From: Oppiella nova
Lineage: Eukaryota; Arthropoda; Arachnida; Sarcoptiformes; Oppiidae
Length of the DNA: 64,000 nt
Direction: 5' to 3'
Assembly: GCA_905397405.1 (NCBI GenBank)
Contig: CAJPVJ010000018.1
Location: 1 to 64,000, forward strand
Shown here: piece after piece, positions 51,053-64,000 of the stretch
How positions within the stretch are numbered: the first letter of the stretch is position 1
Layout of the letters: each line of letters begins with the position of its first letter
Notes under the pieces: model-generated
What the model was told of the DNA's origin: nothing
The model's input: the letters and a program-made list of their open reading frames with translations, nothing else
Database searches by the model: none
Translations under genes and position numbers: made by a program

Positions 51053-53476
51053 TTATGTTTGTGTTTGTGGCGACACGTGTTCTAACTGTTGATGACACCG
51101 ATTGCAGACACGAACCGGTTTGATGTAACCGTAACGGACTAATGGCATGAAATTGTTGGAACAGTTGTTGCAATAGATTTGTCCGCAATTCCTGCAGTGA
51201 TGTCGTCTCCTAATGATTGTGAACTGAGAGCAACATTGGGTGCAAACGGACACGAGTTCGTCCGGAACCCAAATGGGAGGCAAAAGCACTGGTTGTGACT
51301 CTTCTCGCAAATATGTCGTGTTTTGTGTCAAATCCTCGGAACCTATACTCTCTGTTTGTGGTGAATAGTCATCACTTAATTGACTTATCAATGAGTTCTC
51401 ATTTGTAAAAGTAGTTGATCTGGAGATGAGTCCATTCAAGTCGTCACTTAAGTCTTCGTTTGTGTTCATTATATGAGCGCCGGAATCGATAGCATTAATG
51501 TCAGCCAATTCTAAGTACTCCTTCGCTTCGACCGCTTCCTCGACACTGATGTCATCCTCGTCTGGAGAGCGGTTCAACTCAAACACATTCCGTAATATAT
51601 TCCTTAAATCGCTCGCATAGTTCGACTGCAACTGATCCGCAATTCCTATCAAAAACAATACAAATGCTCAACAAATATACAAACAACTAACCGATTGATA
51701 CAAACCAGCGATTGTGACAAATAGTTTGTGTAATAATAATCTGGTTTGCGATGGAATATATTGGGAATTCTTAGCGTCGATTGCTGTCATATTTATAGAG
51801 TAAATGAATCGTCAGTTATAGAAATAATTGAAAAACTGTCATCAAAATGGATAATTAAGTGATGGACTCAAACCTAATGCGATCTCAAACGAGTCAACAG
51901 AAGCTGTTGTAGTTGTTGTCGATTCAACTGAAGTGACACTAAGATTGTCCTCAAAATTATTGGATTGATTGCCGGGAGGAGTGTTTGCCGAAGCAGTCAG
52001 TGACAGAGTAGACACTGATTTGGCTTTACTCTCAGAATTTGCAGACATTTGTTGGATTCTGTTTTCGGGAACAGAATTACTTCTTTTCCTATGAGTCGAT
52101 ACGTTTTGCAGCGAAACCCTATCGTAGGAATTGGATGCTATACTCTCCTCATTGGTCAACAGTTTCTCTAAGACTTCCACTTCTATTCGCCGCAAAACGA
52201 GCAAAAGATCGCGTATTTTCAGAAGTAAACTAATGTTAAAACAAATCATTAGTTCCTCTAAAAGCAAACCATTAATAAAACAAATACTTGTGAAATGGTT
52301 TAAAGAGGTTTGAGAGTTGATCCCTTGACTTCTTACAAATAGCGGATCCATTTCCCATTAAGAGTCCGGTGATAATCGCCAGTCTGGGTATTGTTATCAT
52401 AGCCTTTGGCTGACAGTCATCGATGTCGTCTTGAGAAATGAGACCCCTTTTGAGTGCTTCTCGAAGTGTTTCACTGAACAGAACAATCACTTCCTGTTGT
52501 TTTTCGATCTCTTCGGCACTCTTAATGGGAAGCATTGACTTCACGTATTCGTATTCAAACGATGAGAACAATTGGTCGAAGTGCTCGAGTTTGACCACCA
52601 TTTCAAATGATAAGTTCCCTCTGAATGGTCAACACAAATACAATTACCATCACTTCTCATGAATGCCATTCATTTACAATACCTCTCGTCTAAGTCATTA
52701 CAACAGTTCCTTAAATCGAGTCTTAACTGATCCAAAGTAGTGGTCAGTGACTTAGCCATTGGTCTCAATAGAGCTGATTCGCTCTCGTGGTTCATTATGT
52801 TGGAACCGGCGGCCAGACATTCAGCACCAAACCATATCTGTCCGTTCAGTGATTCCGCCCCTTCGCCCGTCAGTAAGTCATCTAAACATACAATCCATTG
52901 CTAATCAGACTTATGCTAACCATTCAACAGTGACGTACACTCATGAGTGTCTATTAATGTAGAACTCATTAATAATGAATTCAATATAAGATACTAAATG
53001 GCATTCAACTACTAATTCATTATAACAACAAACATGTGATAAAAATAAGACAATAAGACACGGAAGCAATGAAAGCCAATACAAGAGACTTTCAGTGATA
53101 TAATGAAAGAGATGTGAGACCTGGGAATTTGATCCGATAGTCTCTTGAGGTGCGAACGCAATGCCATTCATCCATGAGTTTGAAGATATAAGTGATGACC
53201 TTATCTTGAGCTGACCTGTTGTGGTGACAAACACAGTGAGTGAGCGACACATAGTTCAGCAATGGCTTCACAACAAGACCTCAATTGGTTGACGAGATGA
53301 GTGCAACGGATGGGGTCTTTGCGACCGTCAAAGCTGTCCAATTGGGTGGCGATTGCGTTGAGCTCTTCGTCCGCATACAAGAAGTCGAGGAGAGTATTGT
53401 TGGCCAAACACATCCGCGACACTCCCGATGACTGCGACAGCATTCGCGACACAAACCACTTGCGTATTGACAACAT
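51053..53476 (-). CDS. ZFYVE28: Lateral signaling target protein 2 (LST-2/ZFYVE28)
   Basis: Endosomal FYVE protein that down-regulates EGF receptor signalling. Seven exons: 53476-53280, 53215-53121, 52881-52683, 52620-52288, 52229-51874, 51783-51706 and 51645-51053; 616 aa, all phases consistent. The N-terminal block is [20 protein letters not shown], then [17 protein letters not shown]-type helices and IPRLAIITG, then LFKPFH and KIRDLL. The middle is Ser-rich and not conserved. The C-terminal FYVE finger has [15 protein letters not shown] and RVCNRC. The donor of exon 1 (GTCTTG) is non-consensus; it was chosen because NQLRSAQDKV then aligns with the family and keeps phase. Start [11 protein letters not shown] matches the family start MxxxFRKWLYK. 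Confidence 0.92.
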
Positions 53477-55113
<1,637 letters not shown>

Positions 55114-55723
55114 TTTTAATGAATTATTTAATTATTTTATATAAATGTTCATTTCTATTTTATCAAATTCTACATTATTTCATACCGTAATTATATGTTT
55201 ATGTAATAACTGTACTTGATTACTTAAATATTTTATTTGATACTTTAAGAGTAATTTAAATGCCATTTCTATTAGAAATTTTCTATTATACTGTAAATTA
55301 CATGAAACATACTATACAGTAGATTTATTAAATAATGGCATATTCTGGTACAAAACATGGTTAACTGTTTGTATACCGAGTAGAATAAAGAAATTTGATG
55401 CAAATTACAAACTATTTTGTGTGATTTATATGGCTTAAAGTAATGGTGACAAACAATTTAATTTATAATACTGTAAATTAAATATTCATTTAAAAGTACC
55501 GGTATAAGTTAGTTATTAATACGGCAAAATTCTGTTTGATTTTGTGGGTCTTATTTTTGCCCAACTGTTAGCTTCACTGCATGTTTTTCAAGTCGTGCAG
55601 TGAAGTTGTCGTCACAAACTCACTCACATTGAATGCCGTAATTACTGTGTGTTTGTGGAAACGTGTGTTTGTTTGTGACTTCCCTTTCCGGACAGACATT
55701 CACTGTTAAAGTACATCCAAAAC
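55114..55723. other. RNMT 3' region and RpL7A promoter
   Basis: AT-rich RNMT 3' UTR, then a less AT-rich stretch from about 55560 leading to the RpL7A leader. No coding signal. Confidence 0.6.
55679..55690 (+). promoter_or_regulatory. Pyrimidine-rich (TOP-like) leader of RpL7A
   Basis: CTTCCCTTTCCG lies about 35-45 bp upstream of the RpL7A ATG. Ribosomal-protein mRNAs usually start with such a pyrimidine tract, which links their translation to growth signalling. The exact transcription start cannot be read from the sequence. Confidence 0.5.
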
Positions 55724-56744
55724 ATGAAGAAGGTTTGTATGGCTATTAGATCCAATAGATCCATGTCTTAGGTCTCATTAATATGCGTTTAGGTGACAAA
55801 GAAGGTTCGGGTGCGCAAAGTGGCGCCATTGCCATCACTGGTGGCCAACAAGTCGGCCAAAGACCCCAAGAAGATAGTCGACCCTCTGATCCAGAAAAAG
55901 GCGAAAAACTTTGCAATCGGTATATGAGTTGACTATGTCTTAGGTTGTGATCCATTATTTGATGCACTCGTTGTCCCAAAAGGTGGTGACATTCAGCCGA
56001 AGAGGGATTTGACGCGTTTCTTTCGATGGCCGCGATATATACGAGTCCAGAGACAGAGAGCCATCCTTTTGGAGAGACTGAAGATTCCGCCGACGATTAA
56101 TCAGTTTAGGAGTGGTTTTCTGGACCGACAGACAGCGACCCAATTGTTCCGTCTGTTCGACAAATATCGTCCGGAATCCAAGAAAGCAAAGAGAGATCGA
56201 CAGAAAAAAGAGGCCGAATCTAAGGCTTCTGGAAAAGAGTCGGCGCCCTCTAAGAGACCACCAGTTGTGCGATTCGGTCAGTCCTCTCACCATTTGATCG
56301 TTGAGTTTGATTTTAATGTCCATTGGTTTGCATTTAGGCGTCAATACAGTGACAACTCTTGTCGAGCAGAAAAAGGCTCAATTGGTTGCCATCGCCGCTG
56401 ATGTGGAACCGATTGAATTAGTTCTTCATTTGCCGTCTTTGTGTCGCAAAATGGGAATCCCTTACTGTGTGGTCCGCGGCGGTCGCTCGAGACTGGGACA
56501 CGTGACCAGAAGGAAGGGCTGTTCGGCGGTCGCCATAACATCGGTGGCGCCCGAAGACCGGCTCAGTTTGACTAAACTGGTAGAAGTGGTGCGAACCAAC
56601 TTCAACGACCGCTTCGATGAGATCCGTCGCCAATGGGGCGGAGGAATACTGGGCGCCAAGTCGAGGGCCAAGATCACCAAACTCGAGAAGGCAAAGGCCA
56701 AGGAGTTGGGTCAGCTCCAGAGCACCGGCGCTGCCATCGCTTGA
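55724..56744 (+). CDS. RpL7A: Ribosomal protein L7a (eL8)
   Basis: Cytosolic large-subunit protein with the L7Ae kink-turn RNA fold. Exons 55724-55732 (Met-Lys-Lys only), 55793-55919, 55983-56276 and 56338-56744 encode 278 aa (human 266). Conserved blocks are [74 protein letters not shown] and [18 protein letters not shown]. The tiny first exon that ends soon after the start codon is typical of ribosomal-protein genes. A pyrimidine tract lies upstream and AATAAA at 56768-56773 follows the stop. Confidence 0.97.
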
Positions 56745-59200
<2,456 letters not shown>

Positions 59201-60275
59201 CTCACATTTCTATTGATATAGTTTTTCGTAAATTTCATGTCTTTTTGATTCCAGTCTTAAAACTTATGCTTTTCTTAAAATTATATGTAAATAGATTTTA
59301 AACCACAATAAATGTATTAAAACACAACACTTTGAATCTGAATAATAATAAGTCATTAAAAATAAATTATATGAATATGAATACGATATTACAAAATAAA
59401 ACAATTTGACAATTTGTAGCATTTATAAACGGCAATGTTTTCAATGTTTTGGGAGTTTTGAGGCCTAAAATCCCGGTGCTGTCTAAATGAGGCCGTCCCT
59501 GAAACCTCTCAAACTGTGAGGACAAGACGTGCAAACGTGAGACATACACCCCTCGAACTAACTATGATGTATACCTTGCGGGAAATGGATTATCTCTTGA
59601 ACGGATAATTTAATCCACAACTAATCGGTTTTAAAAAATATAAATATGCCATATAAATTCACCATGATGACTGCGTAATTTGACTTACTTGTTAGCAAAC
59701 GGGTGTTTTTTATTTAATTCACATTATAAATATATTTTTACCCGCATTTACGAAGTAAAAGTGTGGCTTATAACTTATAAGATGACTTTAGTTAAAAATG
59801 TAATGCAATACTTTTGCAGTCAAATTACGCAGCTATCATGATCAATTGATATGGCATAATGTATATTTTTAAAAACCGGTTGGGGATATAAAATTTATAT
59901 TATAAATCCCTGAAGAGATTAATGATTAGATTATCCGTTCAAGAGATAATCTATTTCCCCCAAGGTAAATATAATAGTCTGTTATTAGATTAATGTACTG
60001 TAGTTCGAGGGGTATGGTAATCGATCATATGGTGATACAGTAAATAAAAGTTTGAACAACACTTGTGTTAGAGTTTGCATATCATAACTGACTTAAATTT
60101 TATTAGTAATTAATTTATTAATTTGAATACAAATTTAAGAATATAAACGACAAAAGGATTTGAGATAATATTGAGAACCGAATGAATGACTAATTATGTA
60201 TAAAATCTTATATATTTGAATCGATTTTTGTGATAAAAAACGAAATCACAGATAAGTTTATGAAAAAGCAATCAA
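59201..60275. other. Convergent intergenic region between TENT4 and Dicer
   Basis: AT-rich 3' UTR sequence of both genes, interrupted by the inverted-repeat element at 59548-60013. No coding signal. Confidence 0.6.
59548..60013. mobile_element. 466-bp MITE-like element with long terminal inverted repeats
   Basis: The left end ACCCCTCGAACTA is matched in reverse at the right end (TAGTTCGAGGGGT). The similarity continues imperfectly for about 145 bp inward: GGAAATGGATTATCTCTTGA and GCGTAATTTGACT on the left reappear inverted on the right. The 170-bp or so centre codes for nothing. It is non-autonomous, and no clear target-site duplication could be fixed (TA is possible). The arms differ by several substitutions and indels, so the copy is not recent. 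Confidence 0.75.
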
Positions 60276-63200
60276 TTATTGTCTTCGTCTGGCTTTGAGT
60301 TCTCGCAGCGCTTTCTTAGCGGCCGTGCATTTGGCGATCCGTTTGTTGCGTCCGACGCCATAAAACTTTCCGAAATCAAACACTTCGACACAAACGCGGA
60401 TTTTTCGGCCAGAGATCAGATCGGGTTTTCTGCGCAACAAAACATGTGTTCATAAAAGGCAACAAAAGTGACATTTTATACAAATCGGACCCAAATTTGG
60501 CATTTTGTGGCTCCATTTCGAGCAGTTCCCGGATCGGAGACTTTGGAACGTGTGAACTGAAGTAGACTTTAATGGTATAGAAAGTGATTAAGAGTAAGAC
60601 AATGTTTGACAAACACTTGTAATACAAACCGATCTCTGGTTTCATCATTTTGTAGTACACTTTCCAAACGGCATTCAAAGACATACCGCTGTCGAGGAAT
60701 ATGGCACCGGCAACTGACTCGAAGATATCACCTAAAGCTTTGGGAACTTCAATGTCTTCAGCGTTTTCAGTCTCTCCTTCACCGATGTATAGATTGAAGT
60801 CATTATTCCTGTCGTTGTTTTGTTCAAATTTGTTGACGAATGCCATCACAACTCGAAACAAATCAAATGAAAGCATTTTCAAATGTTTGTAAAACTTGTA
60901 TTTGACGGACAGGGAGGCAAAGAAGGTGTTGTTCACAAGAGCTGATCGCAGATCAGTGAGTGTTCCCGGAGAGTGACACTCGGGGTCTTCATAGAGATAG
61001 CGAGTGATTAAATAGTCGAGGACTGCGTCGCCCAAGAACTCCAGCCTTTGATAACAATCGGTCACTTGATTCTCATAATAAGAGTTATGAGTGAAAGCCT
61101 GAACCAAATACGCCTTATCTCTGAACTCATAGCCCAGTTTGCGCTCAAATTCATCCAATTTATGGCCCAAATATAAATCATTCAATTGTTTCTGAGCTCT
61201 ACTCACGTTCTCCTCTCCCGAGAAGTTGTCTTCAAAAGGTATAAGAAGTGGTGATTTAGGTGTTGGCAACCAATGCCAGATCGGGTCATCCAAGTCATCG
61301 TTATTCACATCTTGTTTGGGCATCACTTTTAGGTCCAACCATTTCATGAACAGTAGGGCCCCTCTCGGACCGCTTGATATGAGATAAGCGCCGATCAATG
61401 CCTCCACACAATCGGCAATACTTTTATCGGGAATCGAGTGTTGGGTCAACAGATTGTAGGGAACGCTGACACAGGTCTGGGCAGTCGTCCTCTTCTTACT
61501 GGTCTCCGGGTTCTGAGATTTGTTTGAAAGCAGTTTATCTCTGATCTGTTGCTCATTCAAACTGTTGAGTCCTTCAAGTTTTCCGATGTCATACACCGTC
61601 GCCTCGCTGTCGACATTCATTTCAATCAAAGCCTTCTCCAGTCCTTCCGGAATCTGTCGCACAAACCAGTTATAAGTCAAGATGTGAGCAAAATATCAAT
61701 CAATACGGACCGCATAACAGGGCGCACACCAGTTGTCGTTTGGCTCGAATTTGGTGGCATTCATGAACTCTCCGACGCCTATCTTAGTGCCCAATCGATA
61801 CAGATTTAAATTACTTATTTGACGGCTTCGTAAATATGAGAGGCGGCCCTCATGTATGCCGGGACACACACAATATAGGAAAGCCGTCACCGCATACCTA
61901 ATGAGATTTTCTATTAAAACATATGTCTAAACGTTTGAATGAATTTACTTTAAGAAACTGTCGCCAACTGTTTCCAGTCTCTCCAGATTGATACCATCGC
62001 TCGCATTAGACATCGTCAGCGCCTGCAATATCATTGAAGGACTCGGACCTACTTTTGTCACATCCGACTTCAATGGATCGAAATTTTCTATAAATGGCTT
62101 CTTTGAGCGCTCATTCATATCACGATCCGGTAATAAGTCTCCAAAACTATTAAGAAATCAAATTTATTTTTTCTGTCAAATACTATATTAGACGGCAAAC
62201 AAACCAAACGGAATCCATTGCAATGGCTTTGATATTCTTATCGTTCAACTTGTCATCGAATTCGTCTTCTTTATCACAATAAGAATCAATTTCTTGTCCG
62301 CTTTGGTCTTCACTTTCATCGTCCGAGAAATCAACTCTTTTATCGTTTTCTTCCACTAAATACTGGTTCAGGAGTTGCGAAAAATCTGAGGCTTGTTGTG
62401 AAGAACTCTCACCGGTTTGCGAGTTATCAACGGATTCTATTTTGTCAACTCTTTCGCCCACTTCTTGAGAGTTGTCCTCATTGTAGATATGTTTGTATAA
62501 CTTATTGATTGCTTTTTCATTTACGTCTACATTCTGTTCAAAACTAGTGTCCGTATCGGCAAACAATTCATAGCGCAAAATGTCCGCCACTTTATTCTTT
62601 CCACTTCTGTTATAAGACGAGCCAACAGTTGCACTATTCATCGCATGGAGTTCCTCTCTTTCAAACTCCTCGTCGTCGTCGCTATACATGTCATCGAATT
62701 CTGTGGATCCGTCAAAACTATCGTAATCTTCGACCGGAAAGTTCGCCAAATCTTTAGTCAATCCCTCGATATTAAGATCATTAGAACTTGAGATGAATTC
62801 CAGTTCAGGAACAGCACACCCGATAGGAAAGACAGTCGTGGGTTCGTCGCACTCCCATTCGCGGCCAACAATAGGAACGGTAGCATTGAAAAGACTCGGA
62901 GATCCCACTCGAACTAAACGGCTATCATCTGAAGAGATATCGTGATCGTCCGTCAATTCTCTGATCTGAACGCCATTCTGTTGGTTATGAATACCATTCA
63001 AATCAAAATTCCTGCCACTTATTAGAGAAGAACTCAATCCATTTGGTCCGCCGATTATATTAATAGGAATGCCTGCAATCAAATCCATGTCTTCCTGTTC
63101 ATCGATAAACTCATCAAAATCATCCACAAAGTCATCTGGAATGACATAATCCTCGGGATTGAATGTGTCGATAACCAGTTCGTCATTCAGTGTCTGCTCT

Positions 63201-64000
63201 TCCATCACATTGTCATTGATGTTGTTCTCAATGCTCGCAATTTTATTAGCGCTAAAATCCCACTCTTCTTGCGTCTCTTGAGTGGTCTGTTTGCATGGTT
63301 TGGATGCAACTAATTCTTTGCAATCACTATTCAAGCCATCGATTTGTTCATCAGAAGAGGGCACAAACCATCCGAAGTCAAGCGGAGGCCACGGCATGTC
63401 AGGAGTCGGTTCGATAACCCCAACACCGGTTTGTTTAACAATTTTCGTTCGCATCTGTTCTGCGACTAGAAGTGAGTTTAATCTAAACAAAAGGCACGGA
63501 AGACACACCGCTTTCCGCCATAAAGAGGCCGGAAAGGGATGAACGATACAGAGCTCGGGAACCAAAATCTGCTTTTGTTGCAAATTCTCGCGCTTTTCTT
63601 TCTTCGTCTTATCGGTACTCGAAGGCAATGAAACACCTCTTCTATTGACATAACGAGGCGTCAAGAGATTGAGTCGCGCGGAGGTGTGGTCCACATCGAG
63701 CAGTGGTTGAGTTTCATTCATAATATCGATCTTATATTTTCCCGAATAATACTTCTCGAAGGTCTCATAGCCCTCGTCAGGGAATGGACTCTTCGGAGTC
63801 AAGTTATAGCAGATCTCTGCGACATAGAAGAAGAACTGCGGCTTATCTTTTCGATACCACGGAATCACAACCGCGTCGTTGTATTTGTTGGCATCAAATG
63901 TGAAATCCTTTCGCTCCTCTATTGTCAAAGAGTCGGGCGGAAAGTCTTTATGTCTTTTGATTAATGACACGAAATCCCAATCAATGGTTTGACGACCGGA
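60276..64000 (-). CDS. DCR-1: Dicer-1 type ribonuclease, 3' half (continues beyond window)
   Basis: Cuts pre-miRNA hairpins to mature miRNA in the cytoplasm. Exons in the window: from the edge at 64000 to 62206, 62148-61951, 61897-61711, 61653-60630, 60566-60491 and 60429-60276. The first exon holds the PAZ domain ([24 protein letters not shown]) and [21 protein letters not shown] long acidic, poorly conserved linker follows. RNase IIIa has [14 protein letters not shown] and [20 protein letters not shown]. RNase IIIb has [35 protein letters not shown] and [16 protein letters not shown]. The dsRNA-binding end reads [16 protein letters not shown] and [20 protein letters not shown]. Catalytic Glu/Asp pairs are present in both RNase III domains. 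The PAZ domain and linker favour the miRNA-type Dicer-1. The helicase part lies outside the window. Confidence 0.96.

Overview
The window is an AT-rich animal nuclear sequence with compact genes. Fifteen recognisable animal protein-coding genes plus one small unassigned gene lie in 64 kb. Most introns are only 55-75 nt, and many genes sit head to head or tail to tail. Papilin, dystrobrevin, a Dicer-1 type Dicer and LST-2 point to a metazoan. The very short introns and AT-rich background suit a small arthropod genome such as an acariform mite. The arthropod and mite placement is inference; no rRNA or mitochondrial marker is present to prove it.

Layout. 1-14.5 kb, minus strand: a PDE7-type cyclic-nucleotide phosphodiesterase, with a probable first exon beyond an 8.3 kb intron. 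16.9-18.9 kb, plus: DDX24-like DEAD-box helicase. 18.9-21.5 kb, minus: dystrobrevin, head to head with a small membrane-protein gene (plus, 21.8-22.2 kb). 22.7-25.1 kb, minus: HID1, head to head with PEX6 (plus, to 31.1 kb). 32.5-33.2 kb, minus: SNAP-25, head to head with an otubain (plus, 34.3-35.5 kb). 35.8-42.9 kb, minus: papilin, whose 5' end is missing. 45.6-47.8 kb, minus: TADA2B. 48.1-48.8 kb, minus: MRPS10, head to head with SNAPC3 (plus, 49.2-50.5 kb). 51.1-53.5 kb, minus: LST-2/ZFYVE28, head to head with RNMT (plus, 53.9-55.1 kb). Then RpL7A (55.7-56.7 kb, plus), TENT4/Trf4 (57.3-59.2 kb, plus), a 466-bp inverted-repeat element (59.5-60.0 kb), and the 3' half of Dicer-1 (60.3-64 kb, minus, running off the window). 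Exon joins were set by GT-AG sites, reading phase and remembered family sequences. Phases are consistent throughout except where stated.

How the genes relate. These are housekeeping and neuronal/secretory genes that share promoters rather than one pathway. HID1 and SNAP-25 act in dense-core vesicle traffic. TADA2B, SNAPC3, RNMT, TENT4, DDX24 and Dicer act in transcription and RNA processing. MRPS10 and RpL7A are ribosomal.

The most striking signal is not a new biological system but evidence about the sequence itself. A 127-bp block (43945-44071) recurs at 44474-44600 as its exact base-by-base complement without reversal. Three separate two-copy tandem repeats all have a period of 128 bp. A single 'n' at 26201 joins two near-identical 1.14-kb copies of the HID1/PEX6 promoter. 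A 0.58-kb piece of PEX6 is also duplicated and breaks its frame. Together these suggest that an assembler using 127-mers placed heterozygous or unresolved contigs side by side. The missing papilin 5' exons and the broken PEX6 frame are probably consequences.
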